NCBI RefSeq assembly: GCF_938030785.1
Contig: NZ_CALHIK010000091.1
Location: forward strand, 1 to 5,951
Origin: an uncultured Campylobacter sp.
Lineage (GTDB): Bacteria; Campylobacterota; Campylobacteria; Campylobacterales; Campylobacteraceae
Length of the DNA: 5,951 bases
Reading direction: 5' to 3'
In this document: in pieces, positions 1-5,670 of the stretch
Layout: every line of letters starts with the position of its first letter
Numbering within the stretch: the stretch's first letter is position 1
The notes under the pieces: generated by a model
Databases searched by the model: none
What the model was told of the DNA's origin: nothing
What the model saw: the letters and a program-made list of their open reading frames with translations, nothing else
Position numbers and translations under genes: made by a program

Positions 1-138
1 TTGGGCCTTGCCTATAAAGCGCAAAAATTACAGCATAGTGCGAATTTGAGCCCATCTGAGATAAATTTTTTCAAGAACTACCGCGTTTGGGGAAATTTCA
101 AAAATAAATTTGCCAAATTTGCGGTAAAATTTAAGTGA
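1..138 (+). CDS. possible C-terminal tail of an upstream gene (partial, unrecognised)
   Basis: One forward frame is open from the window edge for 45 codons and stops at TGA 136-138; the other two forward frames stop quickly. The translation includes a fairly protein-like stretch (NLSPSEINFFKNYRVWG). It then degrades into Lys/Phe/Ala residues that simply read out the AAATTTGCC words of AAATTT-rich intergenic DNA. I do not recognise a family. It could be the end of a gene that starts outside the window, or chance. The TAAAAT promoter-like box inside its last codons argues that at least the final third is not coding. Confidence 0.22.
   Translation: MGLAYKAQKLQHSANLSPSEINFFKNYRVWGNFKNKFAKFAVKFK
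125..130 (+). promoter_or_regulatory. candidate -10 box for the EFR1-type gene
   Basis: TAAAAT preceded by TTTGCGG. The same layout (TTTGC, then TAAAAT) recurs before ybaB at 1704-1709 and at 5671-5676. Campylobacter sigma-70 promoters rely mainly on the -10 and T/A-rich upstream DNA, which is present here. Transcription from it would give a leader of about 135-140 bases before the ATG at 276. Assigned by eye. Confidence 0.4.
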
Positions 139-145
139 ATGTACG

Positions 146-168
146 CGTCCGTCGTTGGCAAACGGACG
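146..168 (+). repeat. inverted repeat / hairpin in the EFR1 leader
   Basis: CGTCCGT (146-152) pairs perfectly with ACGGACG (162-168) around a 9-base loop. The stem is GC-rich and stands out from the AT-rich surroundings. It lies just downstream of the candidate promoter and is followed by AAAGGG, not a T-run, so it is not a standard terminator. It could be a 5' stabilising stem or part of a larger leader fold. Confidence 0.5.
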
Positions 169-199
169 AAAGGGAAGCGTGCCGAATATGAATTTATTA

Positions 200-260
200 A
201 AATTTTGCCGCCGTTTGGCGTTAAATTTGACTCGGTCGGCAAAATTTAGCGCCTAAATTT
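200..260 (+). repeat. overlapping inverted repeats abutting the EFR1 ribosome site
   Basis: AAATTTTGCCG (200-210) is a perfect 11-base inverted match to CGGCAAAATTT (237-247). A second inverted repeat, AAATTTA (242-248) / TAAATTT (254-260) around GCGCC, shares bases 242-247 with it, so the two stems cannot form together. A small CGCC-GTTT-GGCG stem lies inside the first loop. The second stem ends one base before the A-run and AAGGA ribosome site. The pairings are seen directly. A regulatory role is only inferred, because AAATTT is itself palindromic and very common here. Confidence 0.45.
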
Positions 261-275
261 AAAAGGATTCGCAAA

Positions 276-1052
276 ATGATAGCGATTTATTTCAGCTCCA
301 CGGGCAACACGAAGCATTGCGTAGAGAGATTTATAGAGCGTCTGGGCGGCGATATCCCCGCGATTTCGATCGAGGATGAGGGCTGCGGCGAGCTGTTAAA
401 GCGCCACGACGACATCATTCTCGCCTATCCCGTTTATTTTAGCGACCTACCGCAGATCGTGCGCGAGTTCATTTGCGAAAATAGCGCGAATTTTCGCGGC
501 AAAAACATCTTCATCATCGCCACGATGGAGATTTTTAGCGGCGACGGAGCGGGCTGCGCGGCTAGGATTCTAAGGCGAGCGGGCGCGAAGATAACGGGCG
601 GCGCACACATCAGAATGCCCGCGTTTATCCTCGACGTGGCGATTTTTAGCTACTCGGCGCAGAAAAACGAGCGCCTGATCAAAGAGGCAAACGCCAAGCT
701 AGAGCGCGTCTCAGAGGCATTTGCCGCGGGTAAACCGCCGCAAGAAGGGCTAGGCGTGCTATGCCGTATCGCGGGGCTTTTGGGGCAGCGGCTATGGATG
801 AAAATTTGGGACAAAACTCCGTTTGCCAGGCGCAAACCGAGCCTGGATACGGCGCGCTGCAGCGGATGCGGCGAGTGCGCAAAATCCTGTCCGATGCAAA
901 ATATAAAAATCACGCACGGCAAGGCGAGATTTGGCGAGCGTTGCACGATTTGCTACAGATGCGTGAACAGGTGCAGGCAAAAGGCGATAACGATCCTGGG
1001 TAAGGCGGAAAATCTGGAAAAATCGGTCGCGGCGGAGTTTAAAGATATCTGA
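276..1052 (+). CDS. EFR1-type flavodoxin/ferredoxin fusion (2x[4Fe-4S])
   Basis: A 258-residue electron-transfer protein. Residues 1-150 look like a flavodoxin fold: the N-terminus MIAIYFSSTGNTKH is the FMN-phosphate-binding loop pattern, followed by ILAYPVYFSDLP at about 48-59 and FIIATMEIFSGDGAG at about 79-93. The C-terminus holds two ferredoxin motifs, Cys195/198/201/205 (followed by Pro206) and Cys223/226/229/233. In the second motif the usual Pro after the last Cys is Arg234. No signal peptide or membrane segment is evident, so it is probably cytoplasmic. This domain order and length fit the 'EFR1 family ferrodoxin' group, whose members presumably pass electrons between iron-sulfur clusters and flavin; substrates are not established. 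The ATG is supported by AAGGA at 263-267. The gene stands alone and is convergent with the next gene, so context does not reveal a partner. Confidence 0.88.
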   Translation: MIAIYFSSTGNTKHCVERFIERLGGDIPAISIEDEGCGELLKRHDDIILAYPVYFSDLPQIVREFICENSANFRGKNIFIIATMEIFSGDGAGCAARILRRAGAKITGGAHIRMPAFILDVAIFSYSAQKNERLIKEANAKLERVSEAFAAGKPPQEGLGVLCRIAGLLGQRLWMKIWDKTPFARRKPSLDTARCSGCGECAKSCPMQNIKITHGKARFGERCTICYRCVNRCRQKAITILGKAENLEKSVAAEFKDI

Positions 1053-1114
1053 TGCTCATTCGTTCGGGCGGTCTTGATTTATGTGCTTATTTTGTTTCGC
1101 TTTGCGCTCGGCTT

Positions 1115-1525
1115 TTAAATTTGCCGACATGATCCAAATTTAGCGCCTGCCTCGCCCGCACTACCTAAATGCTCTTTTAGCTCCGTGATTTGGCGCCTTA
1201 TTTCGGTTATTATCTGCGGCGAGCTTTCCCAAATTTCAAGAAAAACCCATTCGTCGCTTGGCGGGTCGATCATATTTTCTAAAATCGCAACGACTTTCCG
1301 GATAGTCGGTTGCAATTTATCTAAAAAATCCGACGGACACGCATACGGCGAACCGAAACGCTCCAAAATATACGCGACTGCCCTGATTTCATCGTAGTTT
1401 TCGTTTCTCGGATCGAAATTCGCTGCCGTGCTTTGCAGCAAGTCGAAATTTTTGCTCTCCCAAAATCTAGCAAACCAATCCGCCGCCTCGTCGTTTTCGT
1501 ACGCCTTGTAGCCCCAATCGCCCAT
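1115..1525 (-). CDS. DUF4259-like small protein
   Basis: A 136-residue acidic protein of unknown function. The N-terminus MGDWGYKAYENDEAADW matches the MGxWGxxxxENDxAxDW opening I associate with DUF4259 proteins. Residues 46-60 (DEIRAVAYILERFGS) resemble that family's alanine-rich helix. Residues 91-120 look like one or two amphipathic helices (EIWESSPQIITEIRRQITELKEHL). The last 15 or so residues are Gly/Ala-rich and probably a loose tail. There is no signal peptide, membrane segment or visible catalytic motif. The start is firm: AAGGAG on the minus strand (1532-1537) lies seven bases before the ATG. It is convergent with the EFR1-type gene (62 bases apart) and divergent from ybaB. Such proteins often occur as isolated accessory genes. 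The family call rests on motif memory only. Confidence 0.8.
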   Translation of the reverse strand: MGDWGYKAYENDEAADWFARFWESKNFDLLQSTAANFDPRNENYDEIRAVAYILERFGSPYACPSDFLDKLQPTIRKVVAILENMIDPPSDEWVFLEIWESSPQIITEIRRQITELKEHLGSAGEAGAKFGSCRQI

Positions 1526-1583
1526 TTTTAGCTCCTTTTAAAATAAATTTCATCGCCAAGCTTTAACGGCGCCTCTTGTTTAA

Positions 1584-1589
1584 ATTTTA
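1584..1589 (-). promoter_or_regulatory. candidate -10 box for the DUF4259-like gene
   Basis: On the minus strand this reads TAAAAT, about 58 bases before the ATG at 1525. A second TAAAAT lies at 1604-1609. Neither has a clear -35. Chosen only because the region must contain a promoter for the minus-strand gene and TAAAAT is the box used elsewhere in the window. Confidence 0.25.
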
Positions 1590-1681
1590 CCCGCCCAAGC
1601 TAAATTTTAAGCCACTTTTTGACTGCACGCGCCCGCCGCAAAATCAAATCTGAGAACAAAACTCGCAACGCCAAGTCAAAC

Positions 1682-1693
1682 GCTAAATTTAGC
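1682..1693. repeat. 12-base perfect palindrome upstream of ybaB
   Basis: GCTAAATTTAGC is a perfect palindrome ending ten bases before the ybaB -10 box, roughly over the -35 position. A dyad placed there could bind a dimeric regulator. AAATTT-centred palindromes are frequent in this DNA, so chance is a real alternative. Confidence 0.4.
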
Positions 1694-1703
1694 TTAAATT
1701 TGC

Positions 1704-1709
1704 TAAAAT
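1704..1709 (+). promoter_or_regulatory. -10 box of the ybaB promoter
   Basis: TAAAAT with TTTGC directly upstream and T/A-rich DNA before it. It lies 23 bases before the ATG at 1733, which would give a leader of roughly 15-17 bases carrying only the ribosome site. This is the most convincing promoter in the window. Confidence 0.55.
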
Positions 1710-1720
1710 AGCCAAAATTT

Positions 1721-1725
1721 AAAGG
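1721..1725 (+). promoter_or_regulatory. ribosome site deciding the ybaB start
   Basis: AAAGG(A) lies seven bases before ATG 1733. An in-frame TTG at 1730 would be only four bases from it. The spacing therefore favours the ATG, giving MFEGMDFSKM, which is how I recall Campylobacter relatives beginning. Confidence 0.6.
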
Positions 1726-1732
1726 ATTTTTG

Positions 1733-2062
1733 ATGTTCGAAGGAATGGATTTTTCGAAAATGGGGCAGATGCTCGATCAGATGCAGGCCAAGGCTAAGCA
1801 GATCGAGGAGGAAAATGCGCGCAAGGAATTTACCGTAAAATCGGGCGCAGGCATGGTCGCCATCAGGCTAAACGGCGCGGGCGAGGTGCTTGATCTAAGT
1901 ATCGACGACAGCCTTTTTAGCGACAAGGAAAGCTTGCAGATCCTACTGATCTCGGCGATAGGCGACGCGATAAAACTCGTCGAAAATGAAAAGAAAGGCG
2001 TCGCAGCGTCCATGCTAGGAGGGCTCGGCGGCCTAGGCGATCTGCTCGGCGATAAGGGCTAA
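1733..2062 (+). CDS. ybaB: YbaB/EbfC family nucleoid-associated protein
   Basis: A 109-residue DNA-binding protein of the YbaB/EbfC family. Family members are dimers with a tweezer-like shape that coat DNA and influence nucleoid structure and gene expression. Residues 7-31 form a charged Met/Gln/Glu/Lys helix (GQMLDQMQAKAKQIEEENAR). Residues 33-62 are the central beta-sheet with the family pattern SGAGMVAIRLNGAGEVLDLSIDDSL. Residues 63-88 form the second helix (LLISAIGDAIKLVENE). The protein ends in a flexible Gly/Leu-rich tail (GGLGGLGDLLG). Length is normal. The equivalent C. jejuni gene lies a short distance upstream of ispA and tkt, as here. It is not adjacent to dnaX or recR in this window, the usual neighbours in many other bacteria. 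Confidence 0.93.
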   Translation: MFEGMDFSKMGQMLDQMQAKAKQIEEENARKEFTVKSGAGMVAIRLNGAGEVLDLSIDDSLFSDKESLQILLISAIGDAIKLVENEKKGVAASMLGGLGGLGDLLGDKG

Positions 2063-2089
2063 GGTGGTAAAGTTAAACAGATCGGTCGG

Positions 2090-2347
2090 ATGAAATTTCA
2101 AAATTTTATAGTTTTAGAATTTGCCAAACAGCCGATCGGAGAGTTTAAAATTTACAAGCGGCGGTCGCGACGCGCTTCGATTGTTTTACCTCTGTGCAAA
2201 TACAAAAGAGATAAAATTTTAGCGACGCGCAAGACGCAACCAAATGTCATAAAACTGGCAGTAAAAAGTACAAGCGCGACAAGCAAAATGAGCGTAAAAA
2301 CTGATAAGTATAAACAAAGTAAAAGCAGCCGAACGAGCCACGCGTAA
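2090..2347 (+). CDS. doubtful basic small protein in the gap
   Basis: An 85-codon ATG frame. The first 25 residues (MKFQNFIVLEFAKQPIGEFK...) look protein-like. The rest is a Lys/Arg/Ser/Thr-rich, low-complexity string with no recognisable domain, and codons such as AGT, ACA, CCA and GTA are more frequent than in neighbouring genes. The ribosome site is poor. Possibly a decayed gene or chance. Confidence 0.15.
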   Translation: MKFQNFIVLEFAKQPIGEFKIYKRRSRRASIVLPLCKYKRDKILATRKTQPNVIKLAVKSTSATSKMSVKTDKYKQSKSSRTSHA

Positions 2348-2367
2348 AAAGCGGCTTTAAAGCCCAA
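2152..2367 (-). CDS. doubtful small membrane protein (antisense frame in the gap)
   Basis: A 71-codon frame starting at TTG, with a strongly hydrophobic segment at about residues 11-41 (LLLLCLYLSVFTLILLVALV within it). Arg/Lys residues follow, and the tail is charged and Arg-rich. As a protein it would be a single-pass or hairpin membrane peptide. Against it: there is no AGGA-type ribosome site, the start is TTG, and the hydrophobic character is what one gets by reading the opposite strand of AAA/AAG/AGC-rich DNA. I would not annotate it without conservation or expression support. Confidence 0.18.
   Translation of the reverse strand: MGFKAAFYAWLVRLLLLCLYLSVFTLILLVALVLFTASFMTFGCVLRVAKILSLLYLHRGKTIEARRDRRL
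2353..2364. repeat. 12-base perfect palindrome upstream of ispA
   Basis: GGCTTTAAAGCC is a perfect palindrome ending 21 bases before the ispA ATG. It falls between a possible -10 (TATAAA, 2309-2314) and the ribosome site, so it would be in the leader or near the transcription start. It has no T-run and so is not a terminator. Role unknown. Confidence 0.4.
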
Positions 2368-2375
2368 CCATGCGA

Positions 2376-2380
2376 TAGGA
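2376..2380 (+). promoter_or_regulatory. ribosome site deciding the ispA start
   Basis: TAGGA lies five bases before ATG 2386. The in-frame TTG at 2383 would be only two bases away, which is too close. The ATG start is therefore preferred and gives MDILEKFKDY. Confidence 0.55.
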
Positions 2381-2385
2381 ATTTG

Positions 2386-3237
2386 ATGGATATTTTAGAA
2401 AAATTTAAAGATTACTTGAAGCAAAACGAGCTGAAGGCGCCGAGCTTTCATCCGTATTTCGAGGAGGCGCTCAATTACATGCTGCAAGCGGGCGGCAAGC
2501 ACTTTCGCGCGCAGCTGTTGCTAGGCGTCGTTTCGGCGGTAGATGAGCGACGCTTTGAGGGCGCGTTGGCGATCGCGATGGCGCTTGAGATGATCCACAC
2601 CTACTCGCTAATCCACGACGATCTGCCCGCGATGGACGATGCGGATCTACGCCGCGGACGGCCGAGCCTGCATAAAAAATACGACGAGGTCACGGCGATT
2701 TTGGTGGGCGACGCGCTAAATACAGACGCGTTTTTGATCGCCGCGAGCGCGAACCTAAGCGACGAGATCAAGATAAAATGCATTAAAACTCTAGCGCGAA
2801 ATGCAGGCAGCAGCGGTATGGTGCTCGGTCAGGCGATCGATTGCCGTTTTGAAAACAGCCCGCTAAAGCAAAGCGAGCTTGAGTTTTTGCATCTGCACAA
2901 AACGGGCGCGCTCATCGCAGTGGCGTTTGAGCTAGGCGCCATAATCGGCGGGCTAAAGGACGAGCTTTCGCATGAGCTTTATAAGATCGGACTGAAGCTA
3001 GGGCTCATATTTCAGATCGAGGATGATATCATCGACGTCACGGGCGACGAGGCAAGCGCAGGCAAGCCCGTAGGAGCGGACGGCGCGAAAAATTCCTTCG
3101 TAAATTTACTCGGACTTGCGGGCGCGAGGAGCTACAAGCAGCGCTTAATAGACGAGGTAAGTGGCGCGATGAGCGGCTATGATGCAAGCCTACGCGATTT
3201 GGTTTTAAATTTGATAGAAAAATACCTGAAAGGATGA
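2386..3237 (+). CDS. ispA: farnesyl diphosphate synthase (short-chain prenyltransferase)
   Basis: A 283-residue cytoplasmic trans-prenyltransferase that condenses isopentenyl diphosphate with DMAPP and then GPP to give FPP, the precursor of undecaprenyl carrier lipid and quinone side chains. Visible motifs are GGKHFR (36-41, IPP site), the first Asp-rich motif DDLPAMDD (78-85, followed by RRGRP), GMVLGQ (144-149), KTG (172-174), the second Asp-rich motif FQIEDDIID (209-217) and GKPVG (226-230). The DDxxxxD spacing and the Tyr-Ser five and four residues before it match bacterial C15 synthases such as E. coli IspA. This supports FPP rather than a longer product, though chain length is not certain from sequence alone. 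Length is normal. The stop overlaps the ribosome site of tkt three bases upstream, so the two genes are translationally close and very probably co-transcribed. Confidence 0.95.
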   Translation: MDILEKFKDYLKQNELKAPSFHPYFEEALNYMLQAGGKHFRAQLLLGVVSAVDERRFEGALAIAMALEMIHTYSLIHDDLPAMDDADLRRGRPSLHKKYDEVTAILVGDALNTDAFLIAASANLSDEIKIKCIKTLARNAGSSGMVLGQAIDCRFENSPLKQSELEFLHLHKTGALIAVAFELGAIIGGLKDELSHELYKIGLKLGLIFQIEDDIIDVTGDEASAGKPVGADGAKNSFVNLLGLAGARSYKQRLIDEVSGAMSGYDASLRDLVLNLIEKYLKG

Positions 3238-3240
3238 AAA

Positions 3241-5169
3241 ATGTCGAGCGAGCAGCTAAGTAAAATTTCAAACACGATCAAATTTCTAAGCGCGGATATG
3301 ATCCAAAGCGCCAACTCGGGCCATCCCGGCACGCCGATGGGGCTAAGCGACGTAATGAGCGTCTTTATGAGCAAGGTCCGCCACAACCCCAAAAATCCCG
3401 CGTGGCTGAACCGCGACCGCGTCGTATTCTCGGGCGGACACGCAAGCGCGCTCGTGTATAGTTACCTCTACCTTAGCGGATACGATCTGAGCATGGATGA
3501 TCTGAAAAGCTTCAGGCGTCTGCACTCCAAAACACCCGGTCACCCGGAGATCACCACTCCGGGCGTCGAGATCGCTACTGGACCGCTCGGGCAAGGCGTC
3601 GCTAACGCGGTCGGATTTGCGATGGCCGCAAAATACGCCGCATATCTGCTCAACGAGGAAGGAAACGAGATCATCGATCACCGCGTCTATTGCTTCTGCG
3701 GCGACGGCGATCTACAGGAGGGCATCAGCTACGAAGCGTGCGCGCTTGCGGGCAGACATAACCTCGACAATCTTACGATAATCTATGATTCTAATGGCAT
3801 CACGATCGACGGTAGCACCGATATTGCGTGGTTTGAGGACGTAAAGGTGCGATTTGAAGCGCAAGGCTTTGAAGTCGCGCGCATCGACGGGCATAATTTC
3901 GATCAGATAGAATTTGTCCTTGACGAGGTCAAAAATAAAACCAAGCCCTACCTCATCATCGCAAATACCACGATCGGCAAGGGTGCGCTTGAGCTTGAGG
4001 GCACGGCCAAGACGCACGGCGCGCCGCTTGGAGAGGAGCTGCTTGCGCGCGCTAAGCAAAGCCTGGGCTTTGATCCAGCCCAAAGCTTCGTCGTAAGCGA
4101 GGACGTACTTTTTGCGACGCGCGCCGCAGTCGAAAAGGGCGATTTGGAAGAGCGGCTTTGGAAGGAGAAGCTTGCGAAGCTAAGCGATGAAAAAAGAGCG
4201 CTTTTAAACGAGCTTTTAAATCCCGATTTTAGCAAGATAGAATTCCCTGATTTTAGCGGGCTTAAGGTCGCCACGCGCGATAGCAACGGTAAAATTTTAA
4301 ACGCTATCGCAAACGCGGTGCCCGGCTTTTTGGGCGGAAGCGCCGATTTGGCGGCGTCGAATAAGACCGAGCTAAAAGGCGGCGGCGACTTTCCATGCGG
4401 CAAAAATTTGCACTTCGGCATCCGCGAGCACGCGATGGCGGCGATCGGCAACGCCTTTGCGAGATACGGGCTTTTCATCCCGTTTAGCGCGACGTTTTTT
4501 ATCTTCAGCGATTATCTCAAAACGGGCGCTAGACTTGCGGCGCTGATGGGCTTGCGACACTATTTCGTCTTCACGCACGACAGCATCGGCGTGGGCGAGG
4601 ACGGACCGACGCACGAGCCTATAGAGCAGCTTAGCACCTTCCGCGCGATGCCTGGCTTCTACACCTTCCGCCCCGCAGACGGCAACGAAAACGTAAAATG
4701 CTGGCGCACGGCGCTTGCTCTGAATGCGCCCGCGGCGTTCGTCTGCTCGCGCCAAGGGCTTGAGCCGCTACCTAAGGCGGTCTTGGGTGACGTGCAAAAC
4801 GGCGCGTATCTGCTAAGGCAGAGCAAAGAGGCGCAAATCACGCTCATCGCAAGCGGCAGCGAAGTCTCGCTCTGCCTAAAAGCAGCGGCAATCCTGCAAG
4901 AGCAAGGCATCGGCGCAAACGTCGTAAGCGCGCCGTGCTTCGAGCTTTTGTGCGAGCAGGACGCAGATTATTTGGCGCAAATCCTAGAGCCGCAAACTAA
5001 AATTTTAGCCGTCGAGGCCGCAAGCGCGCTTGAATGGTATAAATTTGCAGACGCGGTACACGGCATGCAAAGCTTCGGCGAAAGCGGCAACGCAAACGAG
5101 CTATTTAAGCTTTTCGGCTTCACCGACGTCGCGATCGCAAAAGAAGCAAGGGAGCTTTTAGAGCAGTAG
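3241..5169 (+). CDS. tkt: transketolase
   Basis: A 642-residue thiamine-diphosphate enzyme moving two-carbon units between ketose and aldose phosphates (xylulose-5-P + ribose-5-P to sedoheptulose-7-P + glyceraldehyde-3-P; also erythrose-4-P). It supplies ribose and aromatic precursors. In order: ANSGHPGTPMG (His28), GGHAS (His67), PGHPE (His101), GPLGQG (114-119), the ThDP/Mg motif GDGDLQEG (154-161) with Asn185, THG (His259), GSADLA (366-371), FGIREH with the proton-relay Glu396, the transketolase signature GEDGPTHEP (452-460, His458) and SRQ (Arg504). The C-terminal domain follows (GSEVSL, 539-544). All the expected active-site residues seem present, and full length is typical (about 630-670). 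The ATG has AAAGGA overlapping the ispA stop. The ispA-tkt pairing matches C. jejuni. No frameshift seen. Confidence 0.97.
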   Translation: MSSEQLSKISNTIKFLSADMIQSANSGHPGTPMGLSDVMSVFMSKVRHNPKNPAWLNRDRVVFSGGHASALVYSYLYLSGYDLSMDDLKSFRRLHSKTPGHPEITTPGVEIATGPLGQGVANAVGFAMAAKYAAYLLNEEGNEIIDHRVYCFCGDGDLQEGISYEACALAGRHNLDNLTIIYDSNGITIDGSTDIAWFEDVKVRFEAQGFEVARIDGHNFDQIEFVLDEVKNKTKPYLIIANTTIGKGALELEGTAKTHGAPLGEELLARAKQSLGFDPAQSFVVSEDVLFATRAAVEKGDLEERLWKEKLAKLSDEKRALLNELLNPDFSKIEFPDFSGLKVATRDSNGKILNAIANAVPGFLGGSADLAASNKTELKGGGDFPCGKNLHFGIREHAMAAIGNAFARYGLFIPFSATFFIFSDYLKTGARLAALMGLRHYFVFTHDSIGVGEDGPTHEPIEQLSTFRAMPGFYTFRPADGNENVKCWRTALALNAPAAFVCSRQGLEPLPKAVLGDVQNGAYLLRQSKEAQITLIASGSEVSLCLKAAAILQEQGIGANVVSAPCFELLCEQDADYLAQILEPQTKILAVEAASALEWYKFADAVHGMQSFGESGNANELFKLFGFTDVAIAKEARELLEQ

Positions 5170-5173
5170 CGAA

Positions 5174-5178
5174 AAGGG
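5174..5178 (+). promoter_or_regulatory. ribosome site supporting a TTG start
   Basis: AAGGG six bases before TTG 5185. It justifies the non-ATG start of the GyrI-like gene, since the next in-frame ATG (Met42) would remove nearly a third of the domain. Confidence 0.55.
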
Positions 5179-5184
5179 TAAAAT

Positions 5185-5607
5185 TTGAGCGAAAAAATCA
5201 AAATTTCATATTTAGACGGATTTAAAATTTACGGGCTAAAAGCCCGCACGAAAAACGCGGACGAGCTAGGCGGAAGCGGCAAAATTCCCGCGCTGTGGGC
5301 GAAATTTATGAAAGAGTGCTATGACGGGCGGAGCGAGATTTACGGCGTCTATTACGATTACGAAGAGGGCGCCGACGGGCTTTACGATATCTTTATCGGC
5401 ACCAAAGCGCCCCGCAGCGACGAAGCCTTGGAGATCAAAAGCGACAAATACGCCGTTTTTAGCTTTCCAAATGAGCCGCAAAACGTAGCAAAGTTTTGGA
5501 GCAAAATTTGGAGCTTTTTTGAGGCCGGCGAACTAAAAAGAGCGTTTGGAACGGATTTTGAGTTTTACGGCGGAGACGAGATCAAAATTTTTATCTCGGT
5601 TTTGTAG
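5185..5607 (+). CDS. stand-alone GyrI-like effector-binding protein
   Basis: A 140-residue protein matching the GyrI-like / AraC effector-binding domain (the YdeE-type group), which binds small molecules and occurs alone or fused to DNA-binding domains. Characteristic parts are FKIYGLKARTKN (13-24), KIPALWAKFMKE (33-44), EIYGVYYDYE followed by LYDIFIGTKA (51-75), YAVFSF (89-94), FWSKIWSFF (104-112) and the DFEFYG strand with the family's conserved Glu at 126. There is no helix-turn-helix, signal peptide or membrane segment, so it is not a regulator on its own; the ligand is unknown. The start is TTG 5185, with AAGGG (5174-5178) six bases upstream and no better ATG nearby. It begins 15 bases after the tkt stop with no terminator between, suggesting it is the last gene of the ispA-tkt transcript. 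Confidence 0.85.
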   Translation: MSEKIKISYLDGFKIYGLKARTKNADELGGSGKIPALWAKFMKECYDGRSEIYGVYYDYEEGADGLYDIFIGTKAPRSDEALEIKSDKYAVFSFPNEPQNVAKFWSKIWSFFEAGELKRAFGTDFEFYGGDEIKIFISVL

Positions 5608-5651
5608 GGCGGCGCATGAAATTTATAAACGGCGAGTGATTTTTCGCCGCC
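5608..5651 (+). terminator. possible imperfect terminator after the ispA-tkt-GyrI operon
   Basis: Immediately after the stop, GGCGGCG (5608-5614) can pair with CGCCGCC (5645-5651). Alternatively CGGCGA (5630-5635) pairs with TCGCCG (5644-5649) around an 8-base loop. The two stems compete. The GC-rich stems and position fit a transcript end, but no T-run follows directly (the first is at 5662-5667), so intrinsic termination is uncertain. Confidence 0.35.
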
Positions 5652-5670
5652 GCGACGATGAGTTTTTGCG

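Larger units (their letters stand above)
2063..2385. other. ybaB-ispA gap with competing weak open frames
   Basis: A 323-base stretch with no convincing gene. On the plus strand an 85-codon frame (2090-2347) starts with ATG but has only a CGGA-like ribosome site. Its product is very basic and Lys/Ser/Thr-rich in the second half. On the minus strand a 71-codon frame (2152-2367) overlaps it. No terminator after ybaB is obvious. As I recall, C. jejuni carries a PDZ-type periplasmic protein gene of about 300 codons in this position; nothing that long fits here. The segment may be a relic, a small-protein gene, or a spacer carrying the ispA promoter. Confidence 0.6.

Noticed and set aside
1..53. 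Minus-strand ATG frame running off the left edge (MGSNSHYAVIF...)
   Set aside because: No ribosome site, an in-frame stop shortly upstream, and only 17 codons visible; cannot be supported.
162..200. AAAGGGAAGCGTGCC resembling part of a cobalamin riboswitch core
   Set aside because: The rest of the conserved core, including the GCCACTG element, is absent and the downstream gene has no B12 link.
28..252. Minus-strand frame open for over 70 codons in the EFR1 leader
   Set aside because: It has no ATG, GTG or TTG start in a usable position and is built from AAATTT readings (repeated Lys-Phe), so it is not a gene.
650..1003. Open frames on both strands inside the EFR1-type gene
   Set aside because: They overlap a gene with intact flavodoxin and ferredoxin motifs, lack ribosome sites, and give low-complexity Arg/Ala/Ser translations.
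1060..1114. Possible terminator between the convergent EFR1-type and DUF4259-like genes
   Set aside because: Only very short stems such as CGC-TTT-GCG are visible and none is followed by a proper T-run in either direction.
3343..4910. Several long minus-strand frames within tkt (up to 176 codons)
   Set aside because: tkt is unmistakable over its whole length. The antisense frames are Ser/Ala/Lys-rich mirror readings caused by GC-biased third codon positions.
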